From NCBI GenBank assembly GCA_003013855.2, contig PVNU02000127.1, positions 248,001 to 312,000 on the forward strand: a stretch of 64,000 nt of DNA. The letters run 5' to 3'. The stretch's first letter is position 1. Each line of letters begins with the position of its first letter. The notes under the pieces were generated by a model that saw nothing but the letters and a program-made list of their open reading frames with translations, was not told the origin of the DNA and made no database searches. This stretch comes from Liriodendron chinense (Eukaryota; Streptophyta; Magnoliopsida; Magnoliales; Magnoliaceae). A program made the position numbers and the translations under genes. Below are positions 22,587-34,176 of this stretch, in pieces.

Positions 22587-25175
22587 TGTCACGCCCCAAA
22601 ATTCGGGTACTCGACTAGGGTTATTCAGGACCCGAATCCCAAGCTCGTGAGTTTTAATAGATCGATAATAATTGCAATCAACATAATTTCATCAAGATTC
22701 ACTAGATATTCAGAGCAATCTAAAATGAAAATACTACTAAAATAATTTTTCCTGAATGTAATATTCGCTCGCTTTACTCTCTTAATAGTTTTATTACATT
22801 GGGATTTGAAACACAAACTAAACTATATCTAAATTCAAATTCGAATTAAACTTAAATTGCTTGAAATGGAAAATTAGTAGTAGAGGCCCGCTTGCTCGTA
22901 ATATTCCAGCTCTGCACCTGTGGATGATTGTAATTGTATGAGCATAATAGCCCAGTGGGATCATTTCTTATCCAAATTTTGAAATATGCAAGGTTATATA
23001 AGAATTGATAAATAAAATAGATAATTGAATTATAATACAAAGAACAAAGGAATATGCAGTACTGAAATTGGAAATATGCCATGCATGTCATACCTTTCAT
23101 GAATTTTTTTTATAAATAATCAATTAAATATAAATCATCTCTTACAACACCGTACCCAAGTGGATGGTTACGTTGCATTAACGCCCACGCACTCGTACCT
23201 TGAGGTGAGGGACCATTCGTACGTTAGCTGGTTAGACTACTGCTCCAGTTGTACTTATGACGTATGTCCGCGCACACAATTGTACTCATACGCTGTACAC
23301 AAAGGAACCTCCAAAGGATCCAATGGGTTTAGGGTCTTTCACCTAAGGGTCACGATCGCCCTACTTGCTTGTTTTAAGGTCTTCCACCTAAGGGACACAA
23401 TCGCCCTACTTACTGGCCTTAGGGTCTCTCACCCAAGGGACACAATCGCCCAACTTGCTTAAATCTTTCGATCTTTCCTTCTTTTTTTTTACCATAGATG
23501 CATGTCATATCATGAATGATTCAAAATCAATAATAAAATAATAAATCGAATTTTCATACAATGTTGCATAATTAACAAATATTATTAAAGTTAACGAGAT
23601 ATATAATTAATTTATATAATTTATTATTATTATTATTATTTAATTTTCTAAATTTTAAAACAGAATAGGAAAATAAAATTTTATGATAATTAGGGATTAG
23701 AAATGAACAAATAAATAAAATAACGCTAGAACTACAAGTTTTACATTATAGTCAAGGAGTTTTTGAAACAAGTACAAAATAGTGCCTATAATTTGTGAAA
23801 ATTACATAGAAGTCCCTGAAAATGTAGAAAATTATAAAATAGTCCATGAAGTACGAATTTTATAAAATAAACATGTAATAACTCTAAAAAAATTTTAAGA
23901 ATTAAACAAAAGATGAATTAAAAATTTTCAATTCAATTAAATGTAAATTTTTTTAAATTAAAAATTAATTTCTAATTTAATTTCATAAATAAAATTATAG
24001 AAAGTGAATATTTCTAGATCATGTTTGATAAAAAAAATTAAAATATTAAATATTTTATATTAGACTTTAGATTAATTTAATTAGTTAATAAATAAATACT
24101 ATTATTTTAATTTATTCAAAACAAAAATTTTAGCAATAATTAAATCAACATAAATAATAAATAAATAGCCAAGTAGAAAATACACAATTCTAATAATCTG
24201 AAAATTTCGACAGGGATAAAATCATCCACCTTGCAAAAGCTTTAGGAAGCTTCTTCCTCTCTTTTTTTTCACTCTTTTTTTTATATAAGTATTCTTTTTT
24301 TTTTTCTTTTTTTTTTTTTTTCTCTATTCTCATGCTCTCTCCTTTATTCCCACACCCTGGGCCCTATTTATAATAGGGATGTCCCACCACATGTTGGAAA
24401 TAAATAAATAAACAAAACTCACCTCTTTAATGCACTTTTAACGCATCTTCTCTCGTAACCAACACACACTCAAAACCTCACGTGCGTGTATAAAGCGAGG
24501 TTGTAGTGCATGGTGGTGCGGTGCATGGTGCTCATATGGGGGCAACGTGTATATGGATGTGCATGCGATCATGGACGACGATGGACGGTTGATCGGTGAG
24601 TGGATTGATTGATCAAATAGACAGATGGATTTGAGTGATAGTTGGATTTTGATGCAAGTTGGAGATAGCTTGTTGTATGAATCTAATGGTTTCCTGTTGT
24701 TGGTCTAAGTTAATAAACGAGTGGTCAGTTGATCTTGTAATTTAGATATTTTGTAGTATTTGAGCTGTTAAGTATAATAGACGGTCTAGATCACTAACCC
24801 TCCGATTATAACCACGTGCCTTTTGTTTTCTAAAATCCCATACTCACGTAAAACTAATTTTTCTAATTAATAATATTTAAAACATGTCATTAATTCTTTA
24901 ACATGTTGGAACTTAAATCGTCATGCAACACATGTTTGAAGTTAAATCGTCATGCAACACATGTTTAAGACGTGCTGCATGATGAGTTATATCGTACATG
25001 GATGGATGGTCAATTGGATTGACAAATATGATTGTAGTGATCCGGTAGAGATGAAATGGATGGATGAATGGATGATCACATACTTGATCATGTGTGTGGC
25101 ATATGATCAAGTGGGAGAAATGAGCGAGAGAACAGTCAGATGGTCACATATGTGCAAAATTTTTGGGTTATTACA
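22587..25175 (+). mobile_element. Solo Gypsy-type LTR, 2589 bp, TSD CATGT
   Basis: Begins TGTCACGCCCC, ends GGGTTATTACA, and is flanked by an exact 5-bp duplication CATGT (22582-22586 and 25176-25180). No coding sequence or second LTR is present, so it is a solo LTR left by recombination between two LTRs. A TATA-like CTATTTATAATAG lies at about 24364. Three ~45-bp tandem units are at 23325-23465. It is the same family as the LTR at 1-1675, in opposite orientation. Assignment to chromoviruses rests only on the terminal motifs. Confidence 0.9.
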
Positions 25176-25330
25176 CATGTCTAGTAAGCTAATGGCCCTC
25201 TTCATTAGTGAGTTTAGGGATATCGTCTAAGAGATGCAAATCAATAGGCGGACGATCCCTTTGGATAGAGTTAAGGATATTTTTAAAATGGTCAATAATT
25301 ACTTCATTAATCTCATTCTAATCAGAATGG

Positions 25331-26035
25331 AAATTGCTTTTCACTCCGGCCATATTTGGTATTCTAATTTCTTATGAAATGTAAAGTAAAAGAGCGGTCC
25401 GTAAATAGAGAGTCAAGATACATTTGTAAAAGAAATGAATAAAATAAATTACAATTATTATATTTTCAATTTTATAATAAATTTTAGTGAAACATTGTAC
25501 GTAGTGAAGTTATCATTGTAATCAAACCTAAGTGATGTCAAAACACAAGGGTGAGTAATCATTATTCATTTACAACAATTTCCTATTGTACTTACATAAC
25601 CAAATGGGTCCTACAGGTATGGTAAAATCGTTTGGCTACGAGGATTTTAGTAGTTAATAAACTCATCATCTGATATAAAAAAAAAGGATAATTATTACCT
25701 AATAAAGTTTTGAAGAACGAATAACACCAAATAATTTACAATATGTTTAAGTTGAGTTTATGATCAATTATAAATAGCCTTTTACTTAAAGTTACTTAAT
25801 CACTTCAATTTATTTTTCAGTAGTGTTTGTAGAAATAATTGTTAATGATTAATTATAAATATTTTTTTATACTTAAAGTTACTTAATCACTTCAATTTAT
25901 TTTTCAGAAGTGTTCGTCCAAATAATTGCTACACAATCATTGTTTTTATTTATTTATTATTTTTTTAATATTTTTCATTTGTAGTCCTAGCATCCAAAAA
26001 AACTCCATGGATTTAAAAGCCATGGTGTTTTTGTT
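25331..26035. other. AT-rich intergenic DNA with direct repeats
   Basis: Starts with the resumed flank of the LINE. Two direct repeats of about 80 bases, both with CTTAAAGTTACTTAATCACT and TCAATTTATTTTTCAG, lie at about 25780-25838 and 25860-25920. No gene. Confidence 0.6.
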
Positions 26036-26148
26036 AGATTAATGGCCATGAGGATATCTTGATCCTAGCTGCTCAGGTTGGAGATCCAATGTAATACTCA
26101 TGTTAGATCAATGGCCATGAGGACATCTTGATCCTAGTTGCTCAAGGT
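26033..26148. repeat. ~46-bp direct repeat, spaced 69 bp
   Basis: GTTAGATTAATGGCCATGAGG...CTTGATCCTAGCTGCTCA at 26033 recurs at 26102 with four or five changes. The second copy leads directly into the SINE-like unit. Confidence 0.75.
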
Positions 26149-27095
26149 GATGGTGTCGATTCCCATTGTGGGGGTGGCTAACATTGTGATGTGACTAATA
26201 GAGGTGGGTGGGTGTAGAGGTGTACACGAGCCGAGTCGAGTCGAGTTTTGCCCTGCTCGATGCTCGGCTCAAACTACCTAGCCCCTACTCGTTGCTCGAC
26301 TCGACTTGGCCAAGTCAAGCATGGACTTGATCGATCAGCGGACCGAACGAGTTTGAGTTTAAGATTGAGTTTTTCTAGGTGACTAGCCCTAGACTATTGG
26401 ACAACGCCTGGCCGGTCACCGATCGATGCCCAAAAATAAAAATAAAAATGAAATGGCCTAAAAGGGAGTTTAAGAAAAACGGACAAGAAAAAAAAATATA
26501 AGGGGAATGGATCTTACTAGACAAGAAAAAAAAAAAAAAAATGGCAGGGTGAGAGATCAAAGATTCGGGTCGATAGAGTAGTTTGGGGTTGGCTAGTGGT
26601 AGTAGGCATGCAGATAGGCAGCGGACAGCGGGTAAGCGTCTCAGGGCAGCTTGCGGGTGGCCGACTGTCAGGCTAAGAGAGGGAGGGAGGGAATGGAGCC
26701 GGCCATCAAGCTCAGTGAAAGAGGGTTGGGGTTAGGAAGGTTTAAGGTTAGAGAGAGTCAAAGAGAAGGGGGTGCTTGGGCAAGTAAATTAGAAATAAGA
26801 TTAGGATTTTTTTTAGATATTTATATTCCGAGTCAATGAGCCGAGTGAAATTGAGTCAAGTCAAGCGTGGCCCTGCTCGAATTCATTCGAGCACCTAAAA
26901 AATGGCTCGACTCAACTCACACTCACTTCCGATCGAGCCGAGTCGAGCATTTTTTAGCCGAGTCAGGTGAGTTTTTCAAGTTTACTCGACTCATGTACAG
27001 CTCTAGGTGGGTGTACTAACAATGGGGTGTGTGAACTAATCCGAAAACAAAAATAAAAAATAAAAATAAAAATAAAAATGTTAGCTTTTTAACCA
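26149..27095 (+). repeat. SINE-like unit interrupted by a CGAG-rich element
   Basis: GTGTCGATTCCCATTGTGGGGG and GGCTAACATTGTGATGTGAC match the SINE-like units at 29491, 43098 and 44063. After the insertion at 26216-27005 the unit resumes with GTGTACTAACAATGGGGTGTG and ends in an A-rich (AAAAT)n tail at about 27045-27080. The tail and B-box-like word suggest a tRNA-derived SINE, by inference. Confidence 0.6.
26216..27005. mobile_element. 790-bp CGAG-rich non-autonomous element, 9-bp TSD
   Basis: Inverted ends AGAGGTGTACACGAGYCGAG on the left and its near-inverse (TAGAGCTGTACATGAGTCGAG on the opposite strand) on the right. Flanked by GGTGGGTGT at 26207-26215 and 27006-27014. A 9-bp duplication points to Mutator-like elements (family knowledge). 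The subterminal parts are packed with CTCGACTCG / GAGTCGAG words. The open frame at 26651-26839 has no protein likeness. Similar ends occur near 15540-15960 and 36160-37030. Confidence 0.75.
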
Positions 27096-29490
27096 AGCTT
27101 ACAATTAGTTTGTTTTAATAATAATAATAACTGTGCCATGGGCTATGGGTTAAATCAAAGTTGTCACAGTGATTTATCTGACAAGGTTGAGGAGGTGGTT
27201 TCTGCAAAAAAAAAATCGGTCGCATTACCAAAATCAAATTAGTGGACCATCTTAAGCTCTTAAGCTCTGATTTCTGGTCACTTGTTTGTTGGAAGAGGAC
27301 TATTGGACGTTTTTCATTTCTAACCATCCAATCAATGTTCACACATTCCAGTACTCATATGATCGATGTTCACACATTCCCCAAATCAAATTAGTGGACG
27401 ATCTTAGGCTCTGATTCGTGTACACTTGTTTTCATTTCGAACAATCCAATTAATGTTCACAAATTCCAGTAGTCAGATGATTAAATAAGCATAAGTGGCT
27501 CACCGTATATTAAGATTGGGCACCCGTAATTTGGACAGTTTACTTTTGGTTAGTTGTTCACCAAGTGCGAACAACATTCATCGAACTCATTAACTCACAC
27601 AGTCCATATTGAGGGAACCACTGCAGGTAGGTCATCATACCAAATGAAGACTAATTACACTATCCCGACCTCTGATCAACGGTCATTTTTATGTTGAATC
27701 CAGACCGTTGATTGTTTTCCATTTTGACTGTCCATGAAATGACCACCAATCAGCCCGCTAGAAAACTCGAATCGGTTTACAAGCCATCCAAACTGGGACC
27801 TACCTATATGCCACGTGTGCATCATGGTGCCTGTGTGTCATCCATCACACTCTGCCGGAGTATCAAAGCTCCTGGCTTTTAAAAGGAAAATACAGCTCTA
27901 AAATTGGTCTTTCACTTTCCACTTGTTTCCAAAAGTTCCATAAAAATGAAAGGTCATTATTCATTGTCGTTTTCAACGCATTTCAATTTCTCCTCTTCCA
28001 TTTATATATCCTCTCGCGAAAACGACACACATGATCACCCTACGATGAAACACTACCTCTCGCATTAATATCTCGTGATATTTATGTTTCTCTTTAGACG
28101 AAAAAAGCTGCCGAGAAAGAGCCAAAAGCAATTCAACGGCATTAACAGACGCTATCAAGTGGGACCCACCAAACTGCCCAATCGCTGGCACATACGTTCT
28201 GGACCCCCATCCCACGCATCGGACTTCCCGGGAATGAAAGCGGAAAAACCTCCCGCGCTCCCCAAATTAGAATGAGTTCTATATACTCTGGCTGCGTATG
28301 ATGCTTGATACACAGGCACTCAGAAATCGTACACATGGCATGCATAATTAAAATAAAACCGACTGGATTGTGCAAACCAGTGCCTCTAAGTAACAACCCC
28401 AAGATCAGATTGGTTGAACAATTTTAACTTTTGATTTGTGGACACATGTTTGTGGAAATAGGATCGTTAGATATTTTCATTTTTACAATTCCAATAAATG
28501 ATCACCAATCCTATAGTCAGATTATAAATAAGTTTAATTTTGTTTCATTACACATCTACACTGGGTACCATAATTTGGACGGTTTAATTTCGAGAATTGT
28601 ATGCCACGTGTGCAATTACTAAATAATCTCTAAGTGCCTGCGTATCATCCACCACACTCAACCAGTGTAAGAAAACTTTTCTCCATAAGAATGGAGGTGC
28701 GCTCATATAGATACCGTCACCACCACCACTTGTGGTGGTGCCCGGATTCTGTTGGGTCCTCGTTAACTGTGCATCCGATCCACACCGTCCATTAGATGGG
28801 CCATTTGGTGTTTGGTTGTTGAGACAAAAATCAACCTGAACGGAAACACAAGTGAACTAAACCACCAGGAAAAGTTGTAGATGGGATGCACAACCAATAA
28901 AACATATTCCACCGTCTTGTGTACATTCCATCTAAACCGTTAATCCGACGAGTCCCACTAGGACGAAGGGACATGCCAATCAAGCCATGCTAAGACACAG
29001 GAGTGATACACCAAATGAATTTAGAGGTCGTAGAAATGATTTTACATTGCTCCCTGTGTCACAGCCTATCTAAGCTTTGGATAGGGCTGATTTTTTGTCT
29101 CAATGGTGAGAATGAAGGGAAGAACACAATGGACGGTGTGGATCGGATGAATAGATGATTGGGAACCCATAGAAGACCGGCACTATTAGTTGTGGGGTAC
29201 CGGTACCATATGAACCTCACAAGGATACGGGAATCATGTTCCACATCGAAATCCGAGAGTTCGGTCTATGGTCCACCTCTTAAATGGCGATCATCCATTG
29301 TGCCATCCTACGCGACTTCAGGGCTGTGGTTAGATGCAATTGTACTGGACGAGGATTGCCTGCGACACCTGCAACAGAAAGTTGAGTATGTAATGTTTGT
29401 GAGAAATCAACTTATATGTGTCCTACCAGCTCATGTTAAGGCAGGGAGAACCAAATAACGCGCAAGATGGAAGAATAAAGCGAGCATTAC
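27096..29490. other. Gene-free intergenic DNA with duplications
   Basis: Two direct copies of a ~120-bp segment starting AAATCAAATTAGTGGAC are at about 27231-27345 and 27384-27470; a third, diverged copy starts at about 28403 (AGATCAGATTGGTTGAAC). Pieces of the GTGGGCC repeats occur near 28160 and 28770. Frames at 29159-29458 and elsewhere show no domain. Confidence 0.6.
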
Positions 29491-29690
29491 ACCCACACCT
29501 TTGGGACAGTGGGAGACTGAGTGAAGATAACCTCGCCTCAACAGTGAGGTCAAGGTATCGAATCCCAATGTGGGGGTGGCTAACATCGGAGGGTGACTAA
29601 CAGTGTGGGTTTGTGCACGAACAGTAGGATGTCTGAACTAAATAAAATAATAATAACAATAATAATAATAAATAAATAAATAAATAAAGT
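29491..29690 (+). repeat. SINE-like unit with A-rich tail
   Basis: CACACCTTTGGGACAGTGGG, then AAGATAACCTCGCCTCAACA, the B-box-like GGTATCGAATCCC, GGGGGTGGCTAACATCGG, and a tail of (AATA)n/(AAATA)n at about 29640-29688. Other copies are at 26149, 30319 (head only), 43098 and 44063. Confidence 0.65.
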
Positions 29691-29796
29691 GAGCCTTGCA
29701 ACATGAATTCTTATCAATTCCAGATTTTCTGTTGGGCAGCCAAGATTTGGAGAGAAATCAAACATGAAGGAATGGATGGTCTAAATTTTAATCCCA

Positions 29797-30058
29797 CCAT
29801 ATGCCTACCATATTAGCCTCTATTTTTAAATCCATGCCATTCATCCATTTTTACATATCATTTTATGCCAAGATCCAAAAAATAAAGCAAATCCACATCT
29901 AAAGTGGACCATAAAACAAGAAAAAAATGGAGAGTGAGACCTTTAAGATGCACAAGAGTTTTGGATTAAACTGAAATTTGTGTGGTCCCTTCATTCAGGT
30001 CTTTGTGACCTTATCAACAAGTTGGATGGAAAACATAAATCATGTTGGGTCCCACGTT
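29797..30058. repeat. Fold-back repeat (type A), partial
   Basis: Left arm CATCCATTTTTACATATCATTTT and TAAAGTGGACCATAAAACAAG with the family middle segment, ending CATGTTGGGTCCCACG; the right arm is shortened. A T-run follows at about 30086-30104. Confidence 0.55.
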
Positions 30059-30318
30059 GGGAAGGATTTCTCCTCAAATCCCACCTTTTTTTTTTTTTTT
30101 TTTTAGAGGATTTGAAAAAGGGCTAAAAGTGCCTTTTTGAGATCTCCTGGATTCCTCTCAAATCTACTTCTCATCAAATCCATGGTGCCAAACAGAATAA
30201 AGCAACCAGTTGCTCCTCCTTTCTCCTAAAAAGCATGGTGCCAAACGGGCCATAAAGGAGGTTTCAACAGTAGGCATTCTTCTACCAACTTTTTCCTGTA
30301 GTGCAGCTCATTTGAGTT

Positions 30319-30640
30319 TCACACCCACACCTTTTTGAGACAGTGGCCGACTAAGTGAAGATAACCTCAACTCAACACTAAGGTCATGGTATCGATTCTC
30401 AGTAGAGGCGAGCATTAATCAGGGCCAAGCCGAGTTAGCCCTAGATTGGTTTGGCTTGTTTTTGGGCCACCTCAATTTGTGGATCGGCTTGCTTGGATTG
30501 TGGGCCAACTCATGCGGCCCGAGTTTGGTTTGCTCCAAAAAAATCTGGTTTAAGCCGGGATCAATTTGGTTGAAAATTTTGAACCGAGCTAGGCTGAGTT
30601 CAAACTAGTGGCTCTTTTTTTGCTTGCTATTTTAAATAGA
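30319..30640. repeat. SINE head cut by an AGCCGAG-rich element
   Basis: CACACCCACACCTTTTTGAGACAG to GGTATCGATTCTCAGT is the SINE-like head. It stops at AGAGGCGAGCATTAATCAGG, where text rich in GGCCAAGCCGAG and TTGGTTTGGC begins. The start AGAGG and the composition recall the element at 26216, which also sits in a copy of this SINE. Right end not found. Confidence 0.45.
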
Positions 30641-30789
30641 AAAGAAATTAAAAAGTTGGAAAAAGTACAAAAGTATCTTACTATATAATGTTTAACATCC
30701 TCCAAAGGAGTGCAGCTTCAAAATAGATATGTAAGATCATTTTCCAAACAAAAGTACACAAGCATAATTTTACAAGTGCAAGGAAACAG

Positions 30790-31130
30790 TGTGCATTCAC
30801 ACGTATGTATTATGTATTATCCATGTCATCATGTATATGTATTATCCATACTGTCCATCTGTTTTATATATCATTTTAGGACATGATCCCAAAACGGAAT
30901 CATATCCAAAGCTCAAATGGATCGCATAACACGAAACAGTGTGCTTACAATTTCCAAGCCGAATCAAACCTAGCTAAATCACATAACACGAAACAGTGTG
31001 CTTACAGTACATTGGGTAACCCAAAAAATAAAAAATAAAAAGCTTTCATTTGAGTTTTGGATCTGTTCATTTTTGGTACACATCCTAAAGTGAGCCGGCA
31101 AAACAGATGAAAAAGTATATTTCAGACGTA
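30790..31130. repeat. Fold-back repeat (type A), rearranged
   Basis: Left arm CTGTCCATCTGTTTTATATA and AAAGCTCAAATGGATCGCAT, a doubled ATAACACGAAACAGTGTGCTTACA, and a right arm CATTTGAGTTTTGGATCTG ... ACAGATGAAAAAGTATATTTC. Confidence 0.55.
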
Positions 31131-31140
31131 AATTAAATAC

Positions 31141-31405
31141 TACTAGCCTGTGTAGAGCTCAAGATAGGCTTAATGTGGCGCATATATGTCATGTTTATAT
31201 TAATGCAGAGCACATTGCTAGAAGAGACCTGTCACATCAGCAAGCTATTGTTAGAAGAGACCTGTCACATCAGCAAGCATGACACAAGCTTGTCATGCTT
31301 GCTCTCCACCACTAAGCACGTGCCATGAGATGGCCAATCTAGAGCTCTACAGAGGCTTGGGTAGGCCAATACCGAGCTCTGCACAAGCTCAGATAGCACC
31401 TAATC
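31141..31405. repeat. Diverged relative of the 8591 hairpin, with 33-bp tandem copy
   Basis: GTGTAGAGCTCAAGATAGGC on the left and CCGAGCTCTGCACAAGCTC plus GCACCTAATCTG on the right match the 8591-8736 element. Inside, a 33-bp unit (TTGCTAGAAGAGACCTGTCA...) is tandemly duplicated at 31214-31279. Confidence 0.6.
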
Positions 31406-32126
31406 TGCCCCTATAGATTTCACACAAACACTAGTGGCTCCACAGCTTCTGGGTGCTGGAGTTGACATGTAATCCGTGTCCCATTGCTACACCCCAGTTT
31501 CAGGCAGAAATAGCACGATGGCACGCACAGCATCCGAAAATTTCATATTTTCATCTTCCCAAGGAGTGGTTCCCACCGTGGATGGAACATTGCCTGATAA
31601 TAACTATGGTAAATAAATTACCCGTACATATCGACCATCTGATTCTGCCATCATGGATTGTTGACAACTTCCTATTCAATCTGCTATTTTGAGGATCGTG
31701 GAATCAGTATGACTTTTAGACCATGCTCTTCTAAGTAGGCCCAACAGATTTGGAAGGACAGGGTTGGCACTGCAGCTATTTGATGGTCACCCGTTGGATA
31801 GTCACCAGCATTTGGTCCTCGTGACTGACTTTTGCACTATGATTCTCCAAATGGGTTCCACAATTTTCAATGCAGGCAATTGGCATGGATGTGTCATGGT
31901 CAGTGTTCAAAGTATCGGTATTGCCATAAGTTTCACTAACTGGGATTACAAAAACAATAACAATGTCACCAAATAATAAGAAATGGTCAGACTTTTCAGT
32001 GAAACTTCCGGAGAAAATTTTACATATTTGTGTATTAAGCGTGTTTATTTATCCATTGTAAATTTCTGTAAATTAACAATGATCATTTATCAATTACCAT
32101 GGAAATTACATGTAAGCAGTGGTTTT
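31406..32126. other. Gene-free intergenic DNA
   Basis: Two open frames (31453-31692, 31764-31976) carry no recognisable domain and lack splice context; treated as chance. Confidence 0.5.
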
Positions 32127-32711
32127 TGTTAGAAAACGGACGCCTCAAATTAATTGCACAGGGCCATTGACCGGTCGGCCGACCGGCCAATCACAGGAGA
32201 TCCAGGCAGCGTTGCTGCTATAAAGTTTTTTAGGCCATCCGACTGGTAGGCCGACTGGTCAGTAGGGGTGTCCGACCGGTCGGCAATATCCTAGTGCAAC
32301 GCGGATTCTTGCATGGTTTGCGCGCAAAAGGTTTCTAAATTAGTTTTTCTTGCCTATTTAAGGGGTAATACGGGATTAGATGTTTCTAAGGTTGTAAAGG
32401 GGATTGAGGGAGCTTCTAGGTGAGAAAAAAAGCTTGAAGAAGAGGGTTTTCTTCTTGAGTAAGCTTGGGATTTCTCTTGTGGGTTTAGGTTTTTTGGTCT
32501 TGAGTTCCATTTCTTGTAAATTCTGATATTATAATAGATTGGTGTCGCTTTGTGCCATGGTTTTTTACCCGTGAGAGGTTTTTCCACGTTAAATTCGGAT
32601 TGTCTATGTGTGGGTGATTGCATGCATTGTGATTGCATTATGTGGCTTGTTTGATTCAATTTGCTGTTTGTGTTCGGCTTTGCTTCCGCTGCCGGCTCTC
32701 CTATCCCAACA
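32127..32711 (+). repeat. Copia B 5' LTR with CCGACCGGTCGG motifs
   Basis: 585 bp, TGTTAGAAAACGG to TCCCAACA. The U3 part holds GACCGGTCGGCCGACCGGCC and, further on, CCGACCGGTCGG. A TATA-like TATTTAAGGGG is at about 32354-32364. The open frame starting 32608 runs from the LTR into gag and is not a natural start. Confidence 0.88.
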
Positions 32712-32713
32712 AT

Positions 32714-32725
32714 TGGTATCAGAGC
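32714..32725 (+). other. Copia B primer-binding site
   Basis: TGGTATCAGAGC, complementary to the 3' end of initiator tRNA-Met, lies two bases after the 5' LTR, as in most plant Copia elements. Confidence 0.92.
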
Positions 32726-32767
32726 GATCGTTGGGGTGTAGCAGAAATTCGAATCTGAGACAAGAGC

Positions 32768-34072
32768 ATGACATCAGGCATAAGGTTCGACATAGAGAAG
32801 TATTCGGAAAAAACAATTTTGAACTTTGGAAGGTGAAGATGAAAGACCTTCTAGTTCAACAAGGATTGCAAGATGCGCTCGTTGGAGAGCGACCAAAAGC
32901 TATGAAAGAAGGAAAGTAGAAGAAGATCGATAAAAAGGCCAATGTCTCAATCCAGCTGTGCCTAACAGATGAGGTCCTGTATAACGTCATGAAAGAGAAG
33001 ACTGCAGCTGCAACATGGGCAAAACTGGAGAATATCTATGCGAATAAATCTTTTGAAAATCGCATATACTTGAAGCTCCAGTTGTACAATTTGAGGATGA
33101 CGGAGGGGGCCGATGTTGAGAGCCACATCAGCAATTTCAATAAGCTTATTTGCAAGTTGATGGATATAGACGAGCCGATGAAGGACAATGATCAAGCGTT
33201 TATCCTGTTAAATTCTCTTCCAGAATCATATGAGTCGCTCAAGGACTCTTTGTGCGCAGGTAAGAAGACTATTGGCGTAGAAACTGTTATCTCAGCCCTT
33301 CAGGCAAATGCGATGAGAAGGAAAAGTGGCGACGTGGGTCCCTCTACTGATGAGGCACTGGTTATGAGGAGGAAGAATTCTGAGCGAGGTGGAGGATCTC
33401 CTTCATCGATATCTAAATCAAAAGGTAAGTGGAGGCACAAGGTGAGATGCTAAAATTGTGGGGAAGAAAGGCATGTGAAGAGGAATTGTTCGAATCCCGG
33501 GAAAAGGCAGGAGAGATCTGGAGATTCTTCTAAGGAAGGAACTAATACCATAGAGGACGATAGTGACGGTTGTGATGTATTGACTGTATCCGGCATAGAG
33601 CCTCTTGGTGGAGAGTGACTCTTGGATTCAGGGGCATCATGTCATGTATGTCCTGACCGAAGTTCATTCATGTCATACAAGGAGTATGATGGTGGATTGG
33701 TGTTTGTAGGCGATGGCTACGCTCGCAATGTGGTAAGGATTGGTTCAGTGCAGCATTAGGATGTTCGATGGAGTCGAACGAATCCTTGAAAGTGTGAAGC
33801 ATGTCCCTAAGATGAAGAGGAATGTGATATCTCTTGGTGCACTTGAGACGAAAGGGTGCAGGTTCATCAGCTGCGATCGGTATTGTAAAGTGGTGAATGG
33901 AGCACACGTGATGATCAAGGTATGGAGGTGCGATAATCTTTACAAGGTGATCGGGAGCACAATTCATGGTGGAGCTGTGGGATCGACAGCGGGGTCCATA
34001 GTTGCTCGTGTGTGGCAGGAGAAAAAGGGCCACATGGGAAGAGCAACAAAGCGTGTGAAGATGCAAGGATAG
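32768..34072 (+). pseudogene. Copia B gag and partial protease, broken
   Basis: The likely start is ATG at 32768; a one-base loss near 32804 moves the frame. Gag then shows the usual ELWKVKMKDLL block, YANKSFENRIYLKLQLYN, and an AFILLNSLPESYESLKDSL block, with a TAG at 32917. A TAA at 33451 sits inside the zinc knuckle, whose spacing C-X2-C-X4-H-X4-C is otherwise kept. The protease box LLDSGASCHV at about 33622 is preceded by TGA where Trp is usual. A KHVPKMKRNVISLG block and the start of the GAG-pre-integrase region follow, then the sequence departs from the family at about 33970-34010 and ends at 34072. At least three stops and two frame changes. Confidence 0.85.
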
Positions 34073-34176
34073 AGTCGATGGGGCATGAGAAGCGACGGGA
34101 CTATAATGATGACGAAGTAGAGGTGGAGGTTGTGTGTGGCAAGGTGGTGCATGGTGATTTAAGTCGTGGTGGAGTT

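Larger units (their letters stand above)
19576..25326 (-). mobile_element. 5'-truncated L1-like LINE, split by a solo LTR
   Basis: Poly-T at 19576-19592 is the poly-A tail of a minus-strand non-LTR retrotransposon. Upstream on the minus strand are zf-RVT-like, reverse transcriptase and pre-reverse-transcriptase sequences. Removing the solo LTR (22587-25175) leaves about 3.1 kb, so the element lost its 5' part, including all of ORF1 and the endonuclease, as is usual for LINEs. The insertion point is inside a duplicated sequence whose undisturbed copy is at about 19287-19345; the target duplication is short, around AATG, and imprecise. The 5' boundary near 25326 is uncertain by some bases. Confidence 0.82.

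Noticed and set aside
29159..29458. 99-codon open frame
   Set aside because: No domain or splice context, and the following sequence is a SINE-like unit.
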